The position numbers were made by a program, and so were the translations under genes. Source: Pseudoxanthomonas sp. Root630 (GTDB taxonomy: Bacteria; Pseudomonadota; Gammaproteobacteria; Xanthomonadales; Xanthomonadaceae). Taken from it: 64,000 nucleotides of DNA. Under the pieces are notes generated by a model. The model was given only the letters and a program-made list of their open reading frames with translations, did no database searches and was not told the origin of the DNA. This document shows, one piece after another, positions 25,360 through 32,981 of the stretch. Where the stretch lies: the NCBI RefSeq assembly GCF_001427585.1, contig NZ_LMGY01000012.1, positions 363,408-427,407 on the forward strand. The letters are read 5' to 3'. Position 1 is the stretch's first letter. Every line of letters begins with the position of its first letter.

Positions 25360-26421
25360 TCAGTCGTCCTTGCGCGCCGCCACCAGCGCCTGCTGCGCGG
25401 CGACCGGATCGGTGGCGATCCTCTCGCCGGGCTTCAACCCTGAGATCACGTCCACCTGGTCGCCGGCCGCATCACCCAGCCTGACCTGACGCAACGACAG
25501 CCGCCCGTCGCTGAGCACATACATCGCCGTCACCTCGCCGCGGCGCACCAGCGCGCTGGTGGGAACGCGCGGGAATGCCGCGCCCTTCACGGCCGGGAAC
25601 GCCACTTTCGCGGTCAGCCCGGGTTGCGGCGGCACATCGAGCGCCGGCAGCTGCACGCGGATCCGCACTGCGTGGGTGGACGCATCCGCGGCCGGAAAGA
25701 CGGTGACGTCGGCGGCATCGATCCGGCGCCCATCGTCGAAGGTGACCACGGCCGCGGGGTTGGCCCGGACCGCTTCCGCTTCCGACTGCGGCACCGCCAC
25801 TTCGATGCGCAGGGCGCCCGGTGCGAACACGGTCATCAGCGTCTGGCCGATGCCGACGCTCTCGCCGGGTTCGACATCGCGGGTGGCGACGATGCCCGCG
25901 TACGGCGCGCGGACCGTGGTGTAGTCGGTCTGCTGGCCGGCGTTCGCGACTTGGGCGCGGGCGGCATCGCGCGCGGCAGCCGCGGAATCGCGCGCCATGC
26001 GGGCCTGGTCCAACTGCGCCTGAGACACGAACTGACCCTTGGCCAAGTTGGCAAAACGCCGGTAGTTGGCTTCCGCTTCGGTTGCGGACGCTTCCGCCGC
26101 GCGCAGCTGGGCGCGGGCGGCTTCGACGCCGGATTGCTGCTCGACCGCACTGAGCCGCACCAGGACATCGCCCGCGACCACGCGATCGTTGATATCGCGC
26201 GACACGGCGACCACGCGCCCGTTCGTCTGCGCCGACAGCGTGGCCTGTTGCACGGCCTCCACCACGCCCTCCCAGGCACGGCCGCCCGCCGCATCGGCGG
26301 ACTGCACCTGGAACGTCTGCAGCCCCTCGATGCGCGCCGGCGGGGCGGTGGGCCCTTCACGCCCGCACGCGGCAAGGGCCACCACCAGCAAGAGCGGCGA
26401 CAGCGGACGCGACGACATCAT
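25360..26421 (-). CDS. RND efflux periplasmic adaptor (membrane fusion) lipoprotein
   Basis: 353 residues from the ATG at 26421; a GTG four codons upstream (26433) has a slightly better ribosome site. The signal ends in the lipobox VALAAC. The usual adaptor order is visible: lipoyl half (NGRVVAVSRDINDRVVAGD), coiled-coil hairpin (~100-165), second lipoyl half (APYAGIVATRDVEPGE), beta-barrel and membrane-proximal domain. It links the RND permease to an outer-membrane channel. The open frame extends further upstream only as a shadow of the DUF2892 and SQR genes. Confidence 0.92.
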   Translation of the reverse strand: MMSSRPLSPLLLVVALAACGREGPTAPPARIEGLQTFQVQSADAAGGRAWEGVVEAVQQATLSAQTNGRVVAVSRDINDRVVAGDVLVRLSAVEQQSGVEAARAQLRAAEASATEAEANYRRFANLAKGQFVSQAQLDQARMARDSAAAARDAARAQVANAGQQTDYTTVRAPYAGIVATRDVEPGESVGIGQTLMTVFAPGALRIEVAVPQSEAEAVRANPAAVVTFDDGRRIDAADVTVFPAADASTHAVRIRVQLPALDVPPQPGLTAKVAFPAVKGAAFPRVPTSALVRRGEVTAMYVLSDGRLSLRQVRLGDAAGDQVDVISGLKPGERIATDPVAAQQALVAARKDD

Positions 26422-26447
26422 GATGCGGATCACGGCAGGCCTCGCGC

Positions 26448-26651
26448 TCACTTGAATGCGCAGCCGGCGCGCACGCCCAGCTTGCGGAAGACGATGGCGG
26501 CGGGACAGAAGCCGGTGACGCTGGCCTGCAGGAGGTTCACGCCGATGAAGACGGTGAGCCACAGCCACAGCGGCGAGACGAAGTGGGCCAGCGCCAGGCT
26601 GGCGAGGATCATCACGCCGGCGAAGGCGAGGACGGCACGGTCGAGGTTCAT
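26448..26651 (-). CDS. DUF2892 small membrane protein (YgaP-like C-terminal domain)
   Basis: 67 residues with two membrane segments and the family start MNLDRAVLAFAGVMILASLAL, plus GFCPAAIVFRKLGV near the end. In YgaP this domain anchors a rhodanese to the inner membrane; here it is a separate protein in an operon with SQR, and two rhodaneses lie across the divergent promoter. Starts 30 bases after the SQR gene ends. Confidence 0.9.
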   Translation of the reverse strand: MNLDRAVLAFAGVMILASLALAHFVSPLWLWLTVFIGVNLLQASVTGFCPAAIVFRKLGVRAGCAFK

Positions 26652-26681
26652 GGGGGGTTCTCCGGACAGGGGGTGGGAAAT

Positions 26682-27953
26682 TCAGCGGGTGCGCATGATG
26701 CCGAGCAGCTTGAGCACGTATTTCTCGTAGACCGGCTCGGTGTTGCCGGACTTCATCTTCATCAGGAAGTACTTTTCGAATGCGATCTTGGCCACGTGCA
26801 CCCATTTGCCGACCTTGGCCCAGGTGACGTTGCGGGGCGGGATCTGCGGCAGTGCCACGAAGGCCGCGCCGGTGTCGCCCATGTCCGCCAGGCAGATCGC
26901 GTTCCAGGTGGCTTCCGCCATGGCAGGCGTGCCGGCCAGCTCGGCCTGGATGTTGTGCGCCACGGCAGTGACCATGGACTCGATCATGAAACCGGTCTTC
27001 GGTGCGCCTGTCGGCACCGGCGTGGCCTCGACCGGCGGGATCGCCACGCACACGCCTAGCGAGAAGATGTTGGGATAGGCCGGGTTGCGCTGATGCTTGT
27101 CGATCAGGATGAAACCGCGCGGATTGCAGAGCCCTTCGCCCTGGCGCACGGCTGGCACGCCGGTGAACGCCGGCAGCACCATCGAGTACTTGAACGGCAA
27201 CACGTGCGCTTTCTTCGCCTGGCCAGCGTCGTCCATTTCGGACACATCCATCTCGCCGCTGCGGACTGCGGTGATCTTCGCGTTGGTGATCCACTGAATG
27301 TGGCGCTGGCGGAACTCCGATTCCATCAGTCCCTTGGAGTCACCGACGCCCCCCAGCCCCATGTGGCCGATGTACGGCTCCGGGGTCACGTAGGTAATCG
27401 GCACTTTGTCGCGCAGCCTGCGCTTGCGCAGGTCCCTGTCGAGGATCATCGCGAACTCGTAGGCCGGTCCGAAGCAACTGGCCATAGGCGCAGCACCGAC
27501 GATCACCGGCCCCGGATTGTCGAGGAAGGTCTGATACGCCTCCCATGCGGAGGTCGCATGCGTCGTCGTGCAGATCGATTGCGTATGACCGTCTTCGGGA
27601 CCGAGTCCGGGCACTTCGTCGAATGCCAGTCGTGGGCCGGTGGCGATCACCAGGAAGTCGTAATCGATGTGGCGGCCGTCGCGTAGCCGGACGCGATTGC
27701 TGTCGGGCTCGACCCGCTCGGCACCCGCGCCTTCGAACACGATGCCCTTCTTCGCCAGGTAGCGGGCGACCGGCATCTCGACATCGGATGGTTTGCGCCA
27801 GCCCACGGCGACCCAGGGATTGGAGGGGGTGAAAGAGAAGCGGTCCCCTTCACCGATCACCGTGATCGCCGGCCCGGGGCCCAGCGTGCCACGGAGTTCA
27901 TAGGCAGCGCTCATGCCTCCTATCCCAGCGCCCAGTACGACGATACGTGCCAT
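26682..27953 (-). CDS. sqr: Sulfide:quinone oxidoreductase
   Basis: 423 residues from the ATG at 27953 (GGAGGGG upstream); 15 more in-frame codons lie upstream without a ribosome site. FAD-binding start ARIVVLGAGIGGMSAAYEL. The three redox cysteines of the Acidithiobacillus ferrooxidans-type SQR are at C128 (QSICTT), C160 (MASCFGPAYEF) and C354 (WNAICLADMGD), nearly the same numbering as that enzyme. The C-terminal amphipathic part KVAFEKYFLMKMKSG fits membrane attachment. It oxidises sulfide to polysulfide/persulfide and reduces quinone in the inner membrane. First gene of the minus-strand run, directly behind the BigR-type operator. Confidence 0.95.
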   Translation of the reverse strand: MARIVVLGAGIGGMSAAYELRGTLGPGPAITVIGEGDRFSFTPSNPWVAVGWRKPSDVEMPVARYLAKKGIVFEGAGAERVEPDSNRVRLRDGRHIDYDFLVIATGPRLAFDEVPGLGPEDGHTQSICTTTHATSAWEAYQTFLDNPGPVIVGAAPMASCFGPAYEFAMILDRDLRKRRLRDKVPITYVTPEPYIGHMGLGGVGDSKGLMESEFRQRHIQWITNAKITAVRSGEMDVSEMDDAGQAKKAHVLPFKYSMVLPAFTGVPAVRQGEGLCNPRGFILIDKHQRNPAYPNIFSLGVCVAIPPVEATPVPTGAPKTGFMIESMVTAVAHNIQAELAGTPAMAEATWNAICLADMGDTGAAFVALPQIPPRNVTWAKVGKWVHVAKIAFEKYFLMKMKSGNTEPVYEKYVLKLLGIMRTR

Positions 27954-28001
27954 GTGTTCCCCTCCAGGTTCGATGGCGTGAACAGGCGTAATGCCCATCG
28001 C

Positions 28002-28038
28002 TTGACTCTAAATTAGAATAAGATTATATTAGAGTCAA
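28002..28038. promoter_or_regulatory. Overlapping divergent promoters under one palindromic operator
   Basis: Plus strand: TTGACT (28002-28007), 17-base spacer, TATATT (28025-28030). Minus strand: TTGACT (complement of 28033-28038), 17-base spacer, TAATTT (complement of 28010-28015). The palindrome GACTCTAA...TTAGAGTC (arms 28004-28011 and 28029-28036) spans both sets of elements. An AT-rich palindrome over the promoter is what BigR/SqrR-type ArsR repressors bind, and such a repressor is encoded 420 bases downstream. Confidence 0.82.
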
Positions 28039-28056
28039 CTGATTATTGGAGTGGTG

Positions 28057-28452
28057 ATGGCTGTGACGGTCGAACATCTGGTGGCGTCTGCTCGATCGCG
28101 GATCAGCGAAATCAGTCTTGAGACATTGATTGCTTGGCGAGTAAGGGTGCCCGCGTTGAACGTGGTCGATGTTCGCGAGCCGGATGAGTTCGCGCACGGC
28201 CATCTGCCTGGCGCAGTCAACCTTCCGCGCGGCGTGCTTGAGTTCCGGATTCATGCGCATATGGCCGCTGTGTGCACTACTGGCACAGCGCTGACTGGGT
28301 CCACCGCACCTTTGGTGCTCTACTGCTTGAGCGGAGGGCGGTCTGCGCTGGCGGCAGCTAGCCTGCAAAAGCTCGGTTTTGACTCGGTCCGCTCATTGGC
28401 TGCTGGATTCAATGCATGGTGCAATGCGGGTTTGCCCGTAGTGGAGGAGTAA
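28057..28452 (+). CDS. Rhodanese-domain sulfurtransferase
   Basis: 131 residues from ATG 28057 with GGAG five bases upstream; GTG codons at 28051 and 28054 are in frame but overlap the ribosome site. A single rhodanese domain: NVVDVREPDEFAHGHLPGAVNLPRG, then the active loop CLSGGR with C90. Transfers sulfane sulfur from the SQR product to acceptors. First gene of the plus-strand unit facing SQR across the operator, 2 bases before the repressor gene. Confidence 0.92.
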   Translation: MAVTVEHLVASARSRISEISLETLIAWRVRVPALNVVDVREPDEFAHGHLPGAVNLPRGVLEFRIHAHMAAVCTTGTALTGSTAPLVLYCLSGGRSALAAASLQKLGFDSVRSLAAGFNAWCNAGLPVVEE

Positions 28453-28454
28453 AG

Positions 28455-28811
28455 ATGCCAAGACAACAGAGGGCCACGACCACATTCGATCTGGAGGCCA
28501 TGCAGGCCAATGCAGGGGATGCAGCGCAGTTGCTGAAAGCAATGGCGAATGAGCGCAGGCTACAGATTCTGTGTCTTCTGGCCACCGGTGAGCGGTCGGT
28601 AGGCGAGATCAATGAGATGTTGAATCTCAGTCAGTCCGCGCTCTCGCAGCACTTGGCGGTGCTGCGGGAAGAAGAGCTCGTGTGCACACGGCGTGAGGCA
28701 CAGACCATCTACTACTCGATTGTGCCGGGTCCGGCTGCAACGGTAATGGAGGCCTTGCATGGAATTTTCTGTGGTCCCAATCCGGTGAAAGTCAGGCGAA
28801 GCCAGCAATGA
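28455..28811 (+). CDS. BigR/SqrR-like ArsR-family persulfide-sensing repressor
   Basis: 118 residues from ATG 28455 (GGAGGAG upstream). Winged helix with SVGEINEMLNLSQSALSQHLAVLREEELV. Cysteines C40 (LQILCLLA) and C106 (GIFCGPN) sit where Xylella BigR and Rhodobacter SqrR have the pair that forms a polysulfide bridge (C42/C108 in BigR); a third cysteine is C77. The tail GIFCGPN is typical. It should repress both divergent units from the palindrome at 28002-28038 and release on sulfide stress. Confidence 0.92.
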   Translation: MPRQQRATTTFDLEAMQANAGDAAQLLKAMANERRLQILCLLATGERSVGEINEMLNLSQSALSQHLAVLREEELVCTRREAQTIYYSIVPGPAATVMEALHGIFCGPNPVKVRRSQQ

Positions 28812-29185
28812 TCAGGTTTCTGAAGGTTATGTTCGGCCTTGGCGGTGAGGCGGTTGATCATAGAAATGCAGTGGCCCGACTGAACCGTGGCTCCATACTG
28901 GTCGATGTCCGTGAGCTTCAAGAGTTCAAGGACGGTCATGTCGAGGGTGCCTTGCACGTGCCCCTGGGAGAAATTCGTGCACAAGGAGTGCGCGCCATGG
29001 ATCCGGACTCGGTACCGGCGGGCAGCGAGGTGCTGTTGCTCTGTCAGAGCGGCATGCGCTCCCGTATTGCCATGAGCATTCTGTCGCAGGATCGCACCCG
29101 TCGGTATGTCAACGTGAGAGGTGGCATGGTTGCATGGGCGAATGATGGGTTGCCCGTCACCCGTGAAGTGAAGGAGTGCCAATGA
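28808..29185 (+). CDS. Rhodanese-domain sulfurtransferase
   Basis: 125 residues; overlaps the repressor gene by 4 bases. N-terminal amphipathic stretch MIRFLKVMFGLG, then a rhodanese domain with ILVDVRELQEFKDGHVEGALHVPLG and active loop CQSGMR (C79). Second rhodanese of the unit; the loop differs from the first (QSGM versus LSGG), suggesting a different sulfur acceptor. 4-base overlap with the methyltransferase gene. Confidence 0.92.
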   Translation: MIRFLKVMFGLGGEAVDHRNAVARLNRGSILVDVRELQEFKDGHVEGALHVPLGEIRAQGVRAMDPDSVPAGSEVLLLCQSGMRSRIAMSILSQDRTRRYVNVRGGMVAWANDGLPVTREVKECQ

Positions 29186-29814
29186 CAGGGCATGCATTCA
29201 GTACCTCAGACGCGAAAGGCTGGAACGCGCGTTACGACCGGCCGGAGCATGTGTTCGGGACCGAACCCAATGCCTTTCTTGCCGCGCAGGCACCGCGCCT
29301 GGTGCCGGGAATGAAGGCATTGGCCGTTGCCGATGGTGAGGGTCGTAATGGCGTCTGGCTGGCAGGACAGGGGCTCAACGTTCTATCGGTGGATGCGTCG
29401 GAGGTTGGATTGGCCAAGGCGCAGCGCCTGGCTGCTGGATGCGGCGTTCACATCACGACAGAGTTGGCCGATCTGGCGGCATGGGAATGGGGTCACGCAC
29501 GCTTTGATGTGGTGGTCGCGATCTTTATCCAGTTTGCGGGCCCAGCATTGCGCAAGGAAATGTTTGCGGGAATGCAGCGCGCGCTGAAGCCAGGCGGACT
29601 GTTGATCTTGCAAGGCTATCGCCCTGAACAGCTGACTTACGGGACTGGTGGGCCAAAGCAGATCGAAAACCTGTATGACGCGGAATTGTTGCGCGATGCC
29701 TTCGCTGGCATGTGCATCCTTCACCTGTCCGCGCACGATGACGTCCTTTGCGAGGGCGAGGGCCATCAAGGCATGTCCGCATTGATCGACCTCGTTGCGC
29801 AAAAGGACTCCTGA
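29182..29814 (+). CDS. Class I SAM-dependent methyltransferase (TehB-like)
   Basis: 210 residues from ATG 29182 (AAGGAG upstream). A shortened Rossmann methyltransferase: motif I ALAVADGEGRNGVWLA, motif II VLSVDASEVGLAKA, and FDVVVAIFIQFAGPALRKEMF. The N-terminal WNARYDRPEHVFGTEPNAFL is typical of the TehB/thiopurine-like small-molecule group. Its place in the bigR-type operon suggests methylation of a sulfur (or metalloid) species, but this is inference. Confidence 0.88.
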   Translation: MTGHAFSTSDAKGWNARYDRPEHVFGTEPNAFLAAQAPRLVPGMKALAVADGEGRNGVWLAGQGLNVLSVDASEVGLAKAQRLAAGCGVHITTELADLAAWEWGHARFDVVVAIFIQFAGPALRKEMFAGMQRALKPGGLLILQGYRPEQLTYGTGGPKQIENLYDAELLRDAFAGMCILHLSAHDDVLCEGEGHQGMSALIDLVAQKDS

Positions 29815-29849
29815 CGTACCTTGCAACCTTCAATCACAAGGAGAAACTT

Positions 29850-30215
29850 GTGTCAGCCATTGATTCATATGCCGAACTGACGCGCGCGGTGTCGAAGAAC
29901 TTGACGCCGTTGCGTTCGCGGAATGCCGATGTCATGGCGGGCTTTGGTGCATTGAGCAAGGCGGCGTTAGCGCCGGGCGCACTTGATGAAAAGACCAAAG
30001 AGTTGATCGCGATGGCGATCGGCGTGGCCGCACGTTGCGACGCGTGCTTGGGCTTCCATGCGAAGGCGCTGGTACGACTACATGTAACTCCAGAAGAGTT
30101 CCAAGAAATGCTGGGTGTAGCGGTATACATGGGTGGCGGCCCCTCCTTGATGTACGCAGCCAATGCGTTAGCTGCATACGAGGAATTCAAGCAGGCCGCA
30201 GGCCATGCCGTGTAG
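29850..30215 (+). CDS. Carboxymuconolactone decarboxylase/AhpD-like protein
   Basis: 121 residues from GTG 29850, with AAGGAG six bases upstream. All-helical AhpD fold with the CxxC active site in AARCDACLGFHAKAL and the conserved EEFQEMLGVAVYMGGGPSLMYA. The CxxC plus nearby histidine is the peroxidase/disulfide-reducing centre of AhpD. Probably an auxiliary thiol oxidoreductase of the sulfide unit. Last gene of the plus-strand run. Confidence 0.88.
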   Translation: MSAIDSYAELTRAVSKNLTPLRSRNADVMAGFGALSKAALAPGALDEKTKELIAMAIGVAARCDACLGFHAKALVRLHVTPEEFQEMLGVAVYMGGGPSLMYAANALAAYEEFKQAAGHAV

Positions 30216-30417
30216 CAGGGCCGGGCACCTGGACTCACAGGTTTAAAGGTCCGGTGAAGGGTTGTCTGGACTTGTGGGGGGGAAGTCCTCCAGCGGTGAA
30301 GTTTGGCTCTTTAGGCGACTGGGCGAGATTCGGTGGTCAGCATTCGATAGGGGCTTGGAAGCGCCAACCGGATGACCCATGACGTCCTATTCCGTGAACC
30401 ACTAAGCTGCTGCGACC

Positions 30418-30784
30418 TCATCCTTTATTCAGTGGTTGAGCAAGCTGTAGAGCTGCGATATCGGCGGTTTCGCTCACCAGGGCGAAGCTGGAGTCTGATG
30501 CGACCAGTACTTGTTTGCCTAACCCTTGGCCGGTAAGTGATTTCTCGATCGCGAAATGATTGATCACTGACGCTTTGCTAGATCGCGAGATACCGTAAAT
30601 ACAACCCAAACCCGAATGAAGGCCCCAGCCAAGATCGATGCCTTGGGGCTTGGCGGGGGTCAACAGCTCGCCGCCTTGGGTGTACAGGTGCTTCTCAGGG
30701 GGCAATAAAGGCCTGGCACGAAGAGATGGCGTCCAACTCTTCTTTGGAAACAGGCTGCTCACGTAACCACTCTATGATCTGCAT
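30418..30784 (-). pseudogene. Unidentified small gene, probably frameshifted
   Basis: From ATG 30784 (CAGGAAG just upstream) the frame encodes MQIIEWLREQPVSKEELDAI and then stops at 30695-30697. The neighbouring frame carries on plausibly as RARPLLPPEKHLYTQGGELL to a stop at 30418. A single frameshift near 30710-30720 would join them into one ~120-residue protein ending LALVSETADIAALQLAQPLNKG-like. SLTGQGLGKQVLVA vaguely recalls an acetyltransferase motif, but not enough for a name. Confidence 0.3.
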
Positions 30785-31384
30785 CTTCCTGCGTCCTTGT
30801 TAGCTCGACATTCCGTGCCCAACTTTGAGCTTATTGGCACCGAGGAGTTGCAGACAAGAGTCTGTCTATCGGCCCATAATCGTACATATTGGGCGGACGG
30901 GCTGTTATCCCTTAAAAGCGAATTTTCTAAACGCTCTCCGGCCGGGTGTTCATCTCCAGTGATCTGGGCATCGCCCGAATCACTCTGGGCACGAGCGCCG
31001 TATGTGCACCGCACCGCCTCATTTTGCTGCGGTATCTCCCAGCCAATTGGGCGGGACCCCATTGCGAATGCATAGCCTGGCGGACTATCTCAGATCCTCT
31101 TCATCATCTGAAGTGGTGCAACTCTGTTAGGTGATGACGTCAGCTCAGGACGCAAAGCGGACATCTTCCATACCACCGAGGCTCCTCCGCGCTCCTTATG
31201 CTCCCTCCGGCAAGTATCTGTCTGACCCATGTCTTATTCAGACTTGCAAGGTGTGGATGCCGGTCGATAGTAAGTGTCACATCAACGTCATCTCGGCTTA
31301 CCAGAATCTCCCGATGGTGCCGCCTTCCATGCGGGGCGGGCATGGGGATTTTTCTTGTCGCTTCAACATTCTTTCGAAGAAGTC
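30785..31384. other. Unassigned stretch upstream of the ECF sigma gene
   Basis: About 600 bases of lower GC than the surroundings. Open frames exist on both strands (for example 30797-31075 plus, 30772-31062 minus), but none has a ribosome site plus recognisable composition. Contains a degenerate dispersed palindrome (31136-31164). The sigma gene promoter should lie here. Confidence 0.35.
31136..31164. repeat. Degenerate copy of the dispersed TGTCCGCTTC/GAAGCGGACA palindrome
   Basis: GACGTC at the left and AAGCGGACAT at the right match the intact copies, with about eight mismatches between. Fits a decayed member of the same family as 39421-39447. Confidence 0.45.
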
Positions 31385-31954
31385 GTGGCCGATGGCATCG
31401 GTCGCGAGCACTGGTTCGCTGTCAATATCCTGCCCCACGAAGCGTCTTTGAGACGTTGGCTGGGCCGCCTGCGCGTCCAAGACTCGGACGCGCTGGACAT
31501 CGTCCAGGAGAGCTACGCGCTGCTGCTGGAGCGTGAGCGGCTGGATGACATCCTCAATCCCCGCGCCTATCTCTTCCAGGTGGCGCATTCACTGATGATG
31601 CGCAACATCCGGCGGGCCCGCATCGTACCCATCCTGGCCATCGAGGAGCTGGGAACGATCGAGATCGCCGACAAGGCAGCCACGCCCGAGCAGAAGGCGA
31701 TCGGGTTGGACGATCTCCGCCACCTTTCCGAGATCATCGCTGACATGCCCGAACAGGCGCGCCAGGCGTTCGTCTTCCGCCGGATCCATACCCTCTCCCA
31801 GCGCGAGATCGCCCACCGGATGGGAATTTCCGAGAGCACCGTCGAGAAACACATCGCGCGGGGCATCCGATGGCTTGGAGAGAGGCTGGCGGATGGAGGA
31901 AACGGACCATCCCGATTCTCCAAGGAAGATGGACGGGATGCCAGGCGTGTCTGA
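31385..31954 (+). CDS. ECF (FecI-type) RNA polymerase sigma factor
   Basis: 189 residues if the GTG at 31385 is the start (VADGIGREHWF); the open frame reaches 31274 but the extra part is not sigma-like. Region 2 is in EASLRRWLGRLRVQDSDALDIVQESYALLLE, region 4 in MPEQARQAFVFRRIHTLSQREIAHRMGISESTVEKH. Activated through the membrane by the FecR protein encoded by the next gene, which it overlaps by 62 bases. Likely drives the TonB receptor operon. Confidence 0.9.
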   Translation: MADGIGREHWFAVNILPHEASLRRWLGRLRVQDSDALDIVQESYALLLERERLDDILNPRAYLFQVAHSLMMRNIRRARIVPILAIEELGTIEIADKAATPEQKAIGLDDLRHLSEIIADMPEQARQAFVFRRIHTLSQREIAHRMGISESTVEKHIARGIRWLGERLADGGNGPSRFSKEDGRDARRV

Positions 31955-32951
31955 GGAAGGTCGCGAAACAAGTCGGGCGATCGAGGAAGCGGCAGCGCAG
32001 TGGGTGGCGCGGCTTGATCGTGCGCCGCTGACGACGGCCGAGGACAGGCAGCTCCATGACTGGCTGCGCGGAGATCCTCGCCGGCGAGGAGCGTTCATGC
32101 GCGCGCGCGCGCTATGGCTGCGCCCCGATCTCATCGCGGCGGCGGATGCCCGGCCCACCCAACACCGGGCGCAACCGTCGCCTGTGCCCGCGGGCTCCCG
32201 TCGTGCTGCGCGAACACGCCCGCGTACGCGGAGCGCTCGCCTCAGGCAGTGGCTGGGCGCACTCGCCGCATCGCTGCTGCTGGTCGTGTTCGTCCTTGTC
32301 ACGGTTCCCGTGCCGACGGCGTATGCAACGGCAAAGGGCGAAATGCGGCGGATACCGTTGACGGGTGGGTCTACGCTCACGTTGAACACTGACAGCCGGG
32401 TCGATGTCTACGAAGAGACCGACCATGTGCGCGTCAAGGTTCGTCGCGGCGAGGTACTTGTCGAGGCTGTCGGAGGCGAGCGACCGCTGACGGTGGAGAT
32501 CGACGGACGTCATCTGGAGGCCGGTGCCGCGACTTTCGTCGTGCGGAAGCTGCAAGGGACGCGGACGCAGGTCGTCGTGCAGAACGGCACCGTCAACCTG
32601 CCGGCCCGGAGTGTGGGGCAAGGTCCACTGCTCGCGAACACGCGCGCATCGCTGGGGCGTGCGGTGGCTGATGTCGACGTTGCCACCTTGTCCGCCGAGC
32701 AGATGCAGCGGGAGCTGGCGTGGCGCGAGGGAAAGCTCGCGTTCCGTGGCGAGACGCTGGCCGATGCTGCCGCGGAGTTCGCACGCTACAACGACGCATC
32801 GATCGAAATCGCGGACCCGCAACTGGCCAAGGCCCCGATCACGGGCCTGTTCGCGGCCAACAATCCTGCCGGCTTCAGTCGCGCCGTTGCCGGCGTGTTC
32901 GGCGCGCGCGTTCGCCACGAAGCGAGGGGAAAGATCGTCATCGAAGATTAA
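31893..32951 (+). CDS. FecR-family anti-sigma/transmembrane signalling protein
   Basis: 352 residues from ATG 31893 (GAGAGAGGC upstream). Cytoplasmic N-terminal anti-sigma part (~20-85, DUF4880-like AQWVARLDRAPLTTAEDRQLHDWLRGDP with RRGAFMRARALW), one membrane helix at about 125-150, then the periplasmic FecR domain (GEMRRIPLTGGSTLTLNTDSRVDV, RRGEVLVEAVGGERPLTVEI) and a C-terminal STN-contacting part (LADAAAEFARYN). Passes the occupancy signal from the receptor to the sigma factor. Confidence 0.93.
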   Translation: MEETDHPDSPRKMDGMPGVSEEGRETSRAIEEAAAQWVARLDRAPLTTAEDRQLHDWLRGDPRRRGAFMRARALWLRPDLIAAADARPTQHRAQPSPVPAGSRRAARTRPRTRSARLRQWLGALAASLLLVVFVLVTVPVPTAYATAKGEMRRIPLTGGSTLTLNTDSRVDVYEETDHVRVKVRRGEVLVEAVGGERPLTVEIDGRHLEAGAATFVVRKLQGTRTQVVVQNGTVNLPARSVGQGPLLANTRASLGRAVADVDVATLSAEQMQRELAWREGKLAFRGETLADAAAEFARYNDASIEIADPQLAKAPITGLFAANNPAGFSRAVAGVFGARVRHEARGKIVIED

Positions 32952-32981
32952 ATTTTCATGACGCATGGAGGAAGCATACGC

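Noticed and set aside
30772..31075. Overlapping ORFs on both strands before the sigma gene
   Set aside because: No ribosome sites, no known domains, and they conflict with each other; left as unassigned DNA.
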